A DNA stretch of 64,000 bases, from NCBI GenBank assembly GCA_002110485.1, contig MOWL01000075.1, forward strand, positions 62,001 to 126,000. The letters run 5' to 3'. The translations under genes were made by a program, and so were the position numbers. The DNA comes from Emergomyces orientalis. Taxonomy: Eukaryota > Ascomycota > Eurotiomycetes > Onygenales > Ajellomycetaceae. Below the pieces are notes generated by a model that was not told where the DNA came from, made no database searches, and saw only the letters and a list, made by a program, of their open reading frames with translations. Shown one piece after another: positions 45,178-56,454 of this stretch. Every line of letters starts with the position of its first letter. Within the stretch, counting starts at the first letter, position 1.

Positions 45178-45685
45178 TCAAAGCTCATCCTTTGGCGTAC
45201 CTTGGATGTTCACCAGCTCCGTCTCAAAGATCAAAGTGGCCCCAGCGGGGATACGTCCGACAGCGCGATCGCCATAGGCCAGCTCGGGAGGGATGGTAAG
45301 CTTGCGCTTGTCGCCAACGCACATGTCAAGGAGGCCTTGGTCCCATCTAAACAGAGAAAACCTCCCTGTTAGCCACTGTATCTCAAAGTATAGTACAAAA
45401 CTAGAGAGAAAAGGCAAAATGTTATACACACCCTTTGATAACTTGTCCCTTGCCAACGGTAAACACTAATGGCTGGCCGCGATCATAGCTGGCATCGAAC
45501 TGGGAGCCATCGGAGGCTAAGGTGCCGCGATAGTGCATTCCGACGACATCACCGACCACGGTGCGACGCTCGCATTCGACGGTGTGAGTCTTCTCAATTT
45601 TGAGGCCGCTCTCTTCGGAGACGACGGAGGTGGTGAGGGACAGGAGGGAGAGTGAGAGAAAAGTGAGGAGAGATTGGCCGCGCAT
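45178..45685 (-). CDS. ER-lumen FKBP-type prolyl isomerase (FKBP2-like)
   Basis: Two exons, 45685-45432 and 45346-45178, give 140 aa. A signal peptide (MRGQSLLTFLSLSLLSLTTSV) is followed by a single FKBP domain with the active-site residues in place: MHYRGTL, FDASYDRGQPLVFTVG, QVIKGWDQGL, GDKRKLTIPPELAYG, IPAGATLIFETEL. The protein ends KDEL, an ER-retrieval signal, so it should act on folding proteins in the ER. FKBP2 relatives bind FK506. The length is normal for FKBP2. A strong donor (GTATGT) lies just after the stop codon. Confidence 0.88.
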
Positions 45686-46274
45686 TGTTACTCTATTTTA
45701 TCTTACTTGTTCTTATTTGCTGGTCGTATCCCCAGTCGGTGGATGCTATAAGAAATTGATGACACGAAAGCAGAGTTGGGAGCTCTAACTGTTGTTGACG
45801 CTTGGAGGCTAATTTAGCGATGTTCTTGGGAGGCCAGATATATTTATTTAACTTGAGCCACTGGATGCTGGCTGCTTGTTAGGGCATGGAGGTAAAGTGG
45901 GGACTAGGATATAATATTATTATAGTCCACGCTTCGTACAAACAATATTCGTTCAAATGATAATTAACTATCTATAGTTAAACTATTAAGTATTAATTAT
46001 ATCATACGGAGTACTACAATGTCAATGGCCTGGGGATCAACACTACCTAGCCAGAGCAATCTTGTTTATATTTTTCTTTTTACTCAAAAAACAAGCAGGG
46101 ATATTTATTAATCTCGACGCTGTAGCCAGGGCATTCACAATAATCAGGCAACACTGCGTTTGGATGCGCTAAACTATCTTATTTAGAGGGCAAGATTCTT
46201 AGTATATATATCCGCTCACGCCCCCCCTTCTTGTCAGCATCATCATCTCATATCGCGTAGGGTTACATTCCATC
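45686..46274. other. Divergent promoter region, FKBP and F-box/ankyrin genes
   Basis: About 590 bp, AT-rich, with no motif that I can assign. Confidence 0.45.
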
Positions 46275-48260
46275 ATGTCCAATCTGCTGGCCACCCTTCC
46301 CACCGAGTTAATTTGCGAAATCGCTTCCTACCTCAAGCTGCCCGACCTCATTAGTTTTTCCCATACAGCAAGCATCTTCTATACCATAACCATTCCAAGA
46401 ATTCATAGAGCTGCCGTCAAACATGTCTTCCGCAACAAGGAAGTATTGTGTCTCGGGCCAACAGCGAGCGGTGGGTTTGTCACAGCGCATCAAACGGTCC
46501 TCGAATGGGCAGCAAGCAGAGGGCTCTCGCATTTCGCAGATGCCCTGCTAAAACTTGCACCTGAGAAAATGTTCTCATTTCTGAACTACAGATATTCTCT
46601 CCGGTTAGCCGCCGAACAAGGCTTGAGGTCAACCGTGGAATTACTATTCGAAAAGTCCGCCGGTCGCTTACAGGCCGCCAGGGATGGGAACATCCCCCTT
46701 CACAAAGCTGCCTGTACTGGCCATTTGTCAGTTGTGAAATATTTGCTGGAGCTGGGGGCAGATGCTGCCGCTGTACAGAGACGAGGATACAATGCCATGG
46801 ACGTGGTCGCTGCTCGAGGAGACTTGGAAATGGCGCACCTGTTGATGGATGCGGGGGTTGCTGTCTCGCAAAAAGACTCACCGTTTGGGCGTTCATCGAT
46901 TCACTACGCGGCAGCTGGGGGACATAAGGAGATGGTAGAATTTCTTATGAAGGCTGGGGCAGATATTTCGAGCGTCGATGTGCATAGACGAACTGTATTA
47001 TTCAATGCTGCGGTGGCGGGCATTTACGATACTTCTGCTGGCTCAGTAATTGTTATCCCAGCGCCTAGCGGAGGGAACGCTGAAGTGGTCAAGCTATTAG
47101 CTTCTGTAGGCATCGACCCGTCATTGCTCGACGTAAGAGGGATGTCTGTACTCCACGCGCTATGCGAGAAGGGCTATACTGCAGAGCTCAAAGCGCTTAT
47201 TGATAGTGGTGTCGCCGATATCGCCATGGAAGACGTGGCGGGATTCACAGCACTACATCACGCAGTTTACTCGGGTCATAGGGAAGTCGTAGATATTCTC
47301 CTTGCTGCTGGAGCTGAACCCAATGCCACGGACTCTACTGGGCGGTCTTTACTTCACATTGGGGCCATTAGTGGTCAACATGAATTACTGGCATATCTCC
47401 TGTCAAAGGGGCTTGATCTCACCCTTTCCGATAACGATGGATGGACAGCATTACACCACGCAGCGTGTGAGGCTAATCAAATGGCATTTGATGTTCTCCT
47501 CCAAGCCAACGGCTACCAGTTCTCACTGCCACAGAGCACAACCAAACCCCTGACCTTGCACATGGCAGTAGAGAAAGGTAACATGCACATACTCCGGCAG
47601 CTCATCAACTCAGGCGCAAGCCTTTCGTCCGATCAAAATGGCGTGTACCCCCTCGACGCCGCTGTCAATGCGGGCCATGTGCATGTTGTTGAATTCCTCC
47701 TGAAACATGCCGCAGACCCCAATGTAGCAGCACATGAAGAACGCTATCATGCCCTTCACCGTGCCGCTGATCTCGGGCATGAAGCAATTGTCCAACTTCT
47801 CCTAGACCATGGCGCCGATCCACTCCTTCGCGACTGTGTTGGTGAGACGGCAATACACAGCGCTTGTAGCAACGGCAACGTCGGGATTGTAAATCGCCTC
47901 CTCGGTGCGGGTGCGGATATCAACGCCACAGATGCAAATCTCTGCACTCCCCTCCATATTGCAGTCGAATCCGGGAAGAATGATACCGCAGCTTTACTTA
48001 TTAGTAAAGGTGCCGACTTAAACCTCCAGGAAGACGGCTTGGGCGAGACCCCACTACACCTTGCTCTAAGAGACGGGAACAGTGTTGCAGTTATGTTACT
48101 AATAGGAGCTGGCGCAGACCCTTTTGCAACAGATGTATGGGACGAATCACCTTTGGATGTAGCTAGATCTATTATCGAAGCGGTAGAAGGACGCAACCCA
48201 GGGGTTCAAATTGATAACGCTGAAGCTGCGTATTCGTACATTCGACGATATTTCGGTTAG
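46275..48260 (+). CDS. F-box protein with ankyrin repeats
   Basis: A single exon of 661 aa. Residues 3-45 fit an F-box (LATLPTELICEIASYLKLPD .. FSHTASIFY). From about residue 100 to the end there are around 14 ankyrin repeats with clear G-x-TPLH-like cores (GNIPLHKAACTGHLSVVKYL, FTALHHAVYSGHREVVDILL, ETPLHLALRDGNSVAVMLL). F-box/ankyrin proteins in fungi are usually substrate adaptors of SCF ubiquitin ligases, with the repeats binding the target. The target is unknown. The frame is intact. Confidence 0.88.
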   Translation: MSNLLATLPTELICEIASYLKLPDLISFSHTASIFYTITIPRIHRAAVKHVFRNKEVLCLGPTASGGFVTAHQTVLEWAASRGLSHFADALLKLAPEKMFSFLNYRYSLRLAAEQGLRSTVELLFEKSAGRLQAARDGNIPLHKAACTGHLSVVKYLLELGADAAAVQRRGYNAMDVVAARGDLEMAHLLMDAGVAVSQKDSPFGRSSIHYAAAGGHKEMVEFLMKAGADISSVDVHRRTVLFNAAVAGIYDTSAGSVIVIPAPSGGNAEVVKLLASVGIDPSLLDVRGMSVLHALCEKGYTAELKALIDSGVADIAMEDVAGFTALHHAVYSGHREVVDILLAAGAEPNATDSTGRSLLHIGAISGQHELLAYLLSKGLDLTLSDNDGWTALHHAACEANQMAFDVLLQANGYQFSLPQSTTKPLTLHMAVEKGNMHILRQLINSGASLSSDQNGVYPLDAAVNAGHVHVVEFLLKHAADPNVAAHEERYHALHRAADLGHEAIVQLLLDHGADPLLRDCVGETAIHSACSNGNVGIVNRLLGAGADINATDANLCTPLHIAVESGKNDTAALLISKGADLNLQEDGLGETPLHLALRDGNSVAVMLLIGAGADPFATDVWDESPLDVARSIIEAVEGRNPGVQIDNAEAAYSYIRRYFG

Positions 48261-49709
48261 ACTGTATAAATTGATATTACCGCTATCATTCATACACAAG
48301 CAGCCATTGAGAGCGTCAATCCTGTAAACTCGATGTTCTGGAGGTAGCGATGATAAATTATATGCAACACTACATAATGTTGCATCATTCGCATAGTTGG
48401 ATATCTAACTCTATATCTGTAGAAAACAGTAGGGTTTAAGCAGAGAACAATAAGAAAGTTTTTTTGTACATGGGAAAATTATTCGCTTGGTCCATTCACC
48501 AAGATCAAGTCTGGCGGTGAAATGCTTGCTAGTCACCAAAAACTTGAGATAGACAAATTTGGATAATGTTGGAGCTTCTCCCTGTGGGCCGCCAGGCTCC
48601 GCTTGCACGTGACCATAACAACGCGTATAAACACCCACTCAAGTACCTAGCTCTCTAATGGCAACCAACTACTTCATGATCTTGGACTTCTACAGATAAA
48701 AGATTCAAATAACCCACTTGTAAAAATGTATCATCTTCGTGAGGCAACTCCAAAGTGAAAGGGCAGTCATTCCTCTTAGTCTCATTCAGGGAATAGCAAA
48801 AACTCTGGTATCAAAATTGCTGTTAAAGCAGGTAGCTATGACTAGTAGCTGGTATACTATTTCATTTCCTCATCTAGAGAATAGTAGCTGAAACGATGTC
48901 ATACCAATAGTATTAGCAGAGTCAGTTGTTCAAAGAAAAAGCCATTTACTGGAATTTCCAACAATCCAGTTGCAAATGGATAGTTGCAAAGGTCATCAAG
49001 GGTTTAACTGTCAGAGAAATCCATAACAATAGCATGTATTCAGAAATAACAAGAACAAATTGGTTCAAGAAAACAAGTATTCTGTTCTGCTGCCTTCACA
49101 TTGGCCAGCAGAGACAATCAAGGAGAAGTATCAATGCAAAAGAAATCTGCAAGAAACATGTGTCTGGTTATATAGAACTCTTCAGCTGAGTGAGAAATCA
49201 CAGATAGATATAGAAGCAGAGGAACAAGTTCTTAGTCTAATTCAGAATGCCTGGAGAACATGGCAGAGAGACAAGAGCTAAGAGTCAAAAAAGTCAAAAA
49301 TATACTGAAATTTGTTTGCTTGCGTTCAAGATTGGCGAAGACATTGCCATTAACTACACAAATAAAATATCTCTCAATGCTCTCTGTTCTGATGAGAGAC
49401 AACATGGCAAATAAGACCCCTGAATCCCATTCATAACTTTTACTTCGGGTCAAAAGCGCCCCATAACACCAATAGACAAATAGAACCTAAAAGCAACAGG
49501 CGCACTGAAGAGATGAATAAATGTTGGGCTTTGTTGATCAAATCCCATAACTGGGGCAAGTTTGGTTCTAGAGCATTGGAAAGGGGTGGGCTGGGAGGAA
49601 TGCTCAACCACATGAGCCTTGGCAGAGTGAATCCGTAAGAAAAACTCTCCATGAAACGTATAGGAAGGCAAGTTTTACCGAGAGCAAAACCGTATTCTAT
49701 TTTGCTAGC
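48261..49709. other. Intergenic with an unidentified coding-like remnant
   Basis: About 1.45 kb. At 48926-49281 two overlapping plus-strand frames together look like a frameshifted protein piece (KWIVAKVIKGLTVREIHNN; WLYRTLQLSEKSQIDIE; LIQNAWRTWQ). The stretch is CpG-poor like the transposon blocks, so it may be a transposon relic. I cannot name the family. Confidence 0.35.
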
Positions 49710-51501
49710 TTAACATGGCAAGGATATTGTGCCGTTGGGATGTGCAGCCCCGCTTCCAACTAGATACGCCCGCTCACCCCGGTAGTATTTTGCTCCTTTC
49801 GCTGGATGTTTGGCGTCCCACTCATCATAAGCTGGCACAACCTCAAATGTTCTAACTAAACATGCGAGGATGATGCGCAGTTCAACAAGCGTCAGGGTTT
49901 GGGCAACGCAGTTTCTCGGCCCGTATTCAAAGGGACGCCAGGCGCCGGGAGAAGGGTGTAGCTCATGGTCAGGGGGGACGAGCCAACGCTCCGGTAAGAA
50001 GGCATCTGGTTTCACCCAGTACTTTTCCGAAGTTTGCATTTCGACGTGCAGGATCCATAGGATAGCATCGTCGGTTGGGCAAAGGTTACCTGCATCATCT
50101 GTTACATTGATGCCCGGCTTACCCGCTCGGGTAGCACCTGCAGGTGGGAAAAGGCGCATTGATTCTTTAATGACGGCAAGGGTGTAATGTAGGCTGTTTA
50201 CCACGCGAGGGTTCTCCCTGATGACGGTGGCTGCAGCAATTGGATTAGGGCCTAGAACTTTATCGTGTTCTGCGCGCAGCTGGGCAAGTACCTCTGGGTA
50301 CTTTGAAGGAGGTGGAAACAGTAGCAGATCACAGTGCTCGTGGAATCGTGGCCTGCAAAGACAAAGAGCCGAATCTGGCAGATTGCGAAAGCGCGGAAGT
50401 TGGCATCAAGCTTCTCCGGAGGGAAAGAGAATTTGTCCATGTACACCTGAAGAGCTAAGTCCATCACTGATTTGGAATTCGTGCCATCCGGGTCAGCTCG
50501 GTATTCTGCATACCGCTTGTCAAACTGAGCACCAATGTATCGGTTCATCTGCCGGCCGTTCTTCCAATGGATAGAGTAGCGCAAAAAGTTGAGCCGGCTG
50601 AAAGGATTGACTTCCGAATTTGAGTTGTGCCACTGGATCTGGCTCAACATGCCGTCTGCTAGAGCATTATAGCCCCTCTGGGCACCTAACGAACTATTGC
50701 TAAGGAAACTTTTAGTTTCTTGTAAATCCCTAGATATTGCTAAGGTCGAGAAAGATATGAATAGAGAAGTAAAATCACGCCTACAGGATTGTTTTCCCAA
50801 TTATATCGATCGTGAAACGAAGGGTGATCGGATCCAAAAAGCACATTTCTCCGGTTGCCGCTAAGCCACGCAAGGTTTCGGCGTAGATTAATACCTCTTC
50901 CACAATGCCAGGCACGAGGGACAAGACTTGATCGCTATGAAACGCTTTGTTAAAGATTCCACGCCATGGCTTCCATTCTTTCTCATCCATATCTAAAATG
51001 GTGGGACCGCCCGTAATAGGTTTGAGGAAACGACGCAGTAGTTTAGGATGGTCAGATGTAAGCCTGGGGTTTTGTTGGGTGATCTCCATACCAATCTTGG
51101 GTGAGACTACAGTAAAGAACAAACCGCTCATCGGCCAGAGGTCCACGTAGAAGGCCCCCGTCTCGTAGAACTGCTCTCGAGCAATCGTTGCGAGGCCAAA
51201 CTGATAGTGGATATCTCTTGGCAAGCGGTCAAGAAACTTTTTGAGGTAAAAAAGATGGCCAAATAGAAACGAATGGCCTGGAGCCACGGGCTTAGAGTAG
51301 TTTAGCTATGGTCTCGAGTAGGGGGAAAATGAAGATGAAAATGAATGTGTGAGAGTTTACCAGGCCTCTTCTTCGTCGGTCAATGAGCAGCATGCGCGCA
51401 CGGTAAAGCTTCACAAAGAAAGTACCAATGATTGTTGCCAGCCCCACTAGTACAACACTTGTGAGGCCGAGCGAGTATGTCGAGCGAGTATGTTCGGGCA
51501 T
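49710..51501 (-). pseudogene. Cytochrome P450 monooxygenase with a one-base deletion
   Basis: The start chosen is the ATG at 51501 (MPEHTRSTYS plus a membrane anchor). Exons are 51501-51361, 51290-50785 and 50699-49710. The joins GLPVAPGHSFLFGHL and GKTILNSSLGAQRGYN restore the family sequence. All P450 marks are present: I-helix FAGHDSTSTVICYC, ESMRLFPP (ExxR) and heme loop FEYGPRNCVAQTL, where the residue two after Cys is Ala instead of Gly. At about 50303-50312 one base is missing relative to the expected LLSKYPE, so translation ends soon after the I-helix. It resembles secondary-metabolite P450s of the StcS type. No cluster partner is in the window. Confidence 0.8.
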
Positions 51502-52389
51502 GTTTGCCTGGTTGCAAGGCTCGATGGTTGGGGCTGTTTCTGCTCGTTGTACTCCTGTTAAAAGATGGCCAGAGTAAGGGTAGGTCAAGGTCAAATGGCG
51601 CCTGATGAGAGGATGGGTAGAATCCCGCCTTGAACAATGTCTGTTGACTGAGAGGCTGAAATGAGGGGTCCTGAGTTGGACCCGGATCCACCCAATTTAT
51701 ATACCGTAAGCCCCCTGAGCCCATCTCAGCCGGAGGCCTATTTATGGCAAAGCCGACCTTGTTCAGCAATGAGACAGCTGGCTTTTCTGACCTTTGAAAA
51801 ACACTATTGAGGACTCTGCAAGGAATCACTCTCCGCACATGGGCAAATATCCCCGGGGCCCACCAGTCGATGACAGTTGAGCCGGTCAGATGGAATAACA
51901 ATTGATAACATCGTAAAAGGAGTTAAGTTTACATCTCACGCACGGGGGCAAGAGTAGGAGAAGCTGCACCGCTCTGATGGGCATCCTGTTCATCCTGGGA
52001 GACCTTTTTGTGGTAGGCGTGGTGAATGCTTGGTTCGCTTACGCTCATCACCGTGTCCTTGGTCATCTTCGCTTCTGTCAGCATCACATGGATCCCTGGG
52101 CTATTTATGATCCAAGATCACCTACCATTGAATCCTGATGAAGGTGGAAGGTTGGTTGAGATTGGAGCTTAGCTCAGAAAACCCAGGCCCAACAAAAACG
52201 CCCTACGCTAACTGCATTCGGAAACGATGACATAAACATTAGCATTGGGTGCTAGTTAGTTAACCACCTGGGTTTCCCACTACTCTGGGCGGTAAATGCA
52301 AAACATAACATCACATTGCAAACAGTGTTGAGCTGGTTGCCCAGCAAGTTGCTTCAGACAGATCAAACAAATTTCTTGATCTTTCTGTT
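51502..52389. other. Upstream of the P450, no gene called
   Basis: A minus-strand frame of 51 codons (52084-51929) is the only tidy small frame and I cannot support it as a gene. The remainder shows nothing. Confidence 0.4.
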
Positions 52390-52610
52390 GTGGTTGAGAG
52401 AAATCTGAAGCTCATCGTTCTAGATATACAAGATTACTACTCAATTCAATGTCAAAGATATTCCAGTCTGAGAATCCTTCGTTTTTCTGCTGCAAGCTCT
52501 GCCATACAGTCAAAGTCAGTCATAAGTAACCTTGGAAATCTGTATTCATCTGATGGAAATATGTTGGCAGAAGATGTTGAGTATTTTAATTCTTCTACTA
52601 TACAAACTTA
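52390..52610 (+). pseudogene. Unidentified coding remnant split by LINE-2
   Basis: An open plus-strand frame (RNLKLIVLDIQDYYSIQC; VEYFNSSTIQTY) ends at the left LINE-2 duplication and, if the LINE is removed, continues without a stop in 56611-56655 (YFTVLAKKVSLCISHFH). This suggests that LINE-2 landed in a coding sequence, of a gene or of another repeat. The family is not recognised. Confidence 0.4.
52597..52610. repeat. Left target-site duplication of LINE-2 copy 1
   Basis: ACTATACAAACTTA, repeated exactly at 56597-56610. Confidence 0.8.
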
Positions 52611-55600
52611 CCTTGGTGGTCAGAAGAAATAACAGAAAAAAGAAAAAATCTAGCAAAAATAAAAAAAGAATGGAAAGAGAATATCATATCTTATGAAGAA
52701 TATAAAAGAATAAGAAATGAATATTTCACATTAATTAAAAAAGCTAAAACTAGCTGCTGGAATAAATTTCTTGAGAATGCACAGGGAAAAGAAATATTTA
52801 AAGCTTTTAAATATACAAAGTCTAAATCTGTTGCAAAGCTTCCATCTCTAAAATATAAAATAGAAAATGAAGAATATATTGCTCATTCTTTTGAACAAAA
52901 ATGTCAGGCTTTTATGGAAATTCTATTTCAAAAACCATCTCAATCTGAACAATATAGTTCAATAAGTGAATATATTGAAGATTCAAGATGAGCTTGGCCA
53001 GATCTATCTAGAAATGAACTTGAAACTGCTGTTTTTACAAGTTCTATAAAAACAGCTGCAGAACCTGATACTATAAATCATTTAATCATTCAAAAAGTCT
53101 TTCATTCTCTGAAAAATGAATTATTTGAATTATTCTCTCAACTAATGAAGAATGGGTATCACTCTGAATGCTGGAGACAAGCAACTGGTATAGTTCTTGC
53201 AAAACCAAATAGAAAAGCTACTATGCCAAAGTCTTATAGAATTATATCACTTTTGAATTGCTTGGGAAAAATTCTTGAAAAAATAATAGCAACAAGATTA
53301 TCATATCTAGGCTCAATCACTGATTTATTATATAATGATCAAATGGGTGGCAGAAAACAGAATTCTGCAATAGATACAGTTTTATCAATAATTCATGATA
53401 TTCAAATGGCAAAAAATGAAGGCTTAGTTACAACAGCTGCTTTTATTGATATAAAAGGTGCTTTTGATCATGTTTCAAAGAATAAGCTAATAATTATTCT
53501 TCAAGAGATGAAACTACCAAAAGCATTAATAAAGTGGGTTATATGTTTTATGTCAAAAAGATATATTCAACTACTTTTTGACTCATTAAAGCAAGATATT
53601 ACTGAAATTGAAATAGAAGTTTCTCAGGGATCTTCAGTCTCACCAATTCTATTTGCTATATATACAAAAAATCTATTCAAAAATAGAGAAATGGAGATAG
53701 TGAGATCTTCTAGCTATATTGATGATATAGATCTGATTTTCAGCTCAAGAACAATAAAAGAAAATTGTGAAAATATTGAAAAAGCTGCACAAGAAATATT
53801 TAATAAAGGAGATTTAAACCTAATTCAATTTGATATGAAAAAAACTGAATTAATTCACTTTTTTCCAAAAAGATATGAAAAGGAAATAAGTTTAAATCTA
53901 TTAAATCAAGAAATAAAGCCTAAATCAGTTGTAAGATGGCTAGAAATCTGGCTGGATTCAAAACTCAATTTTAAATCTCATATTCAAAAAAGAATGGCTC
54001 AAGCTGAAAGAGTTTTAAATAGTATAATACAACTTTCTAATACTGAAAGGGGTTTATCATTTCAAGCTATGAGACAGCTATACATTGCATGTATAGCATC
54101 TATTTCTGATTATGGTGTTCAGATATGGTGGAAGAACCAGAAACACTTCATAGATAAATTTCAAAAATTGCAGAATACAGCTTTAAGAAGAATTCTGGGA
54201 GCTTTCAAAACCTCTCCATGTAGAGCTATGGAAATAGAAGCTTCTATATCACCTCCTGAAATAAGATTTGAGAAGATATGCAAGAATTATGCACTGAGAA
54301 TCATGAAAATGCCAGATATTTATTCAATTAGAAAAAGAATATCTACATCTTATCCTCCAATTCAATCTGGAAATGACCTAGATTGGAATAGATATCTAGA
54401 TTGGAATGAAAGTCAAGAAAATCAAGAAAATGAGAGAAATAGAAAAAAAATCCCTTCTCAACTATATAGAGTATGCTCAATGATTAAAAATGAGTTCTCC
54501 TCATTAAATATTGAAAAGATTGAACACAAAAAGCTATATTCATGGAAAGAAAAACTAGGCTCAAGGATTTCAATTGAAATAAGCGCATTATCAAAACCAG
54601 AAGAAGCTGAGAATCATAGAAGAATAATAGAGAAAATTGATTTTAAAAAGTCAATTCTAATCTATTCAGATGGTTCAATGAATGAAAATAAAGGCCTAGG
54701 AGCTGGAATAGCATATACAGAAGATAATTACAAATATACATCAGATTCATGGAATATTGGAAATGAATGTGAAGTATTTGATGCTGAATTATATGCTATT
54801 ATGAAAGCTTTTAAACTGATAGAAATAAAAGCTTCAAAAAGAAAAGATATGAAAGAAGCATGGATTTTTTCAGATAGTCAAGCAGCTTTGAAAAGAATTC
54901 AAAAGAATGAAATTCATAATGATCAAATGAATATAGAAGTAATTCTAAAGATATGCAAAAGAATTCAATTAAAATATAAGACAAAGATATTGTGGTGGGG
55001 AATCTCGGCGTGGTATTACTTTTCGCCGAGACCGCCTCATATATTTGTTTGGCATGGCTGCCTCATATTCCCATTATCTTTTGACACACGTGTGGATTCG
55101 GCGAAGATTGATTGTACGCAGAGCAGTGAGATTGCTCCTTTTTGATTGTGTGATTTGATATGTGATTGATTGCTTGTTCTTCTTCTATATTTGAATCTCC
55201 TACGTGTTCTTTTGTATTGCTATTTGGATAGCTCGTTGAATAGAATATTGTATACACGGCGAACTTACCAACCTCCTTACGATCCCGCTGCTCCTGCCCA
55301 CGTGCCGCCAAAAGCGCACAACCCCTTATTCCACTTCAATATATCTGAGCTGGGTTCCTGCTCATATAAATATACATGGAAATGAGCTTGCTGATGAAGC
55401 AGCAAAGAAAGGAACAGAACTAAATATTGCAAGTTCAAAAATAGTTTCATGGTCTTTTATTAAAAGAAAGATAAAAGAGAATTGCTTAGAAAAATGGCAT
55501 AAAATATGGAAAAAACAAAGAAAAAGTCCTCACTATCTTAGATTTGAAACTAAACCTAAATGAAAATCATGCTCTATTAAGTGTAAGAAGAAGCTTTTCT

Positions 55601-55908
55601 CCTCAATCATTCAATTGAAACTAGGTCATGGCTATTTCAAATCTTATTTGAAAAGAATATCTGATATTGAAAGTGAAAATTGTGAATATTGTGACTCTCT
55701 TGAAGACCCAGAACATATCTTAATGAATTGCTCATTAAATCAAGAACTTAGAGCTGAACTGAGATATAAATATAAGCTGAGAGAAATGAATATGAAACTA
55801 CTATTTTCAACTGAAATAGGCAGTCAATATTTAATTGATTTTCTCAATGAAACTCAAATAGCTACTAGAAATCAATTCTATTTCAAAGATGAAAATATAA
55901 ATGAATGA
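52611..55908 (+). pseudogene. LINE-2 ORF2: reverse transcriptase, RNase H, C-terminal zinc motif
   Basis: The RT domain (53145-54400) is open over more than 600 codons: YRIISLLNCLGKILEKII, FIDIKGAFDHV, SQGSSVSPILFAIYT (motif B), SYIDDIDLIFS (catalytic YIDD intact) and the thumb SISDYGVQIWW. RNase H (54655-55400) has SILIYSDGSMNENKG, ECEVFDAELYAI and IFSDSQAALKRI, and after the LTR the continuation ELADEAAKKG. The C-terminal Cys motif CEYCDSLEDPEHILMNC is at 55681-55731. Lesions: TGA at 52990 in place of Trp, the LTR insertion, and TGA at 55561 (KPK*KSC), which copy 2 also has. The active residues are all kept. Confidence 0.85.
54991..55338. mobile_element. Solo LTR, 348 bp, inside LINE-2 copy 1
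   Basis: Starts TGTGGTGGGGAATCTCGG and ends CCTTATTCCACTTCA, flanked by ATAT at 54987-54990 and 55339-55342. The undisturbed LINE-2 sequence across the site is seen on the minus strand at about 57615-57640. It is GC-richer and rich in CpG compared with its host. Confidence 0.7.
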
Positions 55909-56181
55909 GAATCTGAAATATTCTTTATAAAAACTGCTAGATATTATATAATATCTCACTATTTCTTTTGTGTTAGAGTCTGTCTTTTATTTCCTTTGTA
56001 TTCATGTCATGAGTTATTTTGTCTATCATTAATTTATTTTCTTTGTAATCACTTGAAAATTATATGAAAAAAAGAGAATATAAATAATCTTCAAAGATAT
56101 TTATAAATAAATAAATAAAAAAAGAAAAATCAATTTGCTGACTATTCTGGGCTGGAATTCAAGTATTGCAAGTGCTATTTG

Positions 56182-56454
56182 TGATTTCTATATTAGTTCA
56201 TTTTTTTAATTTTCTTTGTATTATCTTCAACTTTGAGTTTATTTTTAAAAAAATGTCTTAGTATTAAATTGTATCATCTTTTATTTTTGAATGTGTCTCT
56301 TATTCTGGGCTGGAATTACTGTAATGGCAAGTGACAAGAAGTTACATGTATTTAGATATAGTTTACATGATAAATCCTAGTAATACTAGGTGGGCATCAT
56401 AATCACTGATTGCATATGCCTTAATGGAAGAAAAAAAAAAAAAAAAAAAAAAAA
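56182..56454 (+). mobile_element. Poly(A) LINE tail inserted in the LINE-2 3' UTR
   Basis: A 273-bp fragment ending in A26 (56431-56456), flanked by AAGTGCTATTTG at 56170-56181 and 56455-56466. The empty site is present in the minus-strand copies at about 56800 and 63440. Its last 80 bp are homologous to the LINE-2 3' end but diverged, with a different hairpin stem. So it is a 5'-truncated insert of a related LINE with a poly(A) rather than an (AAT)n tail. Confidence 0.75.
56376..56390 (+). repeat. 3'-end hairpin of the poly(A) LINE tail
   Basis: CCTAGTA and TACTAGG are perfect arms around a single A. It lies at the position of the LINE-2 3' hairpin with an unrelated stem. Confidence 0.7.

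Noticed and set aside
51929..52084. 51-codon frame upstream of the P450 (minus)
   Set aside because: Tidy start and stop but no motif, and such short frames are common by chance.
55003..55145. C-terminal extension of the LINE-2 frame into WWGISAWYYFSP
   Set aside because: This is read-through into the solo LTR, not part of the protein.
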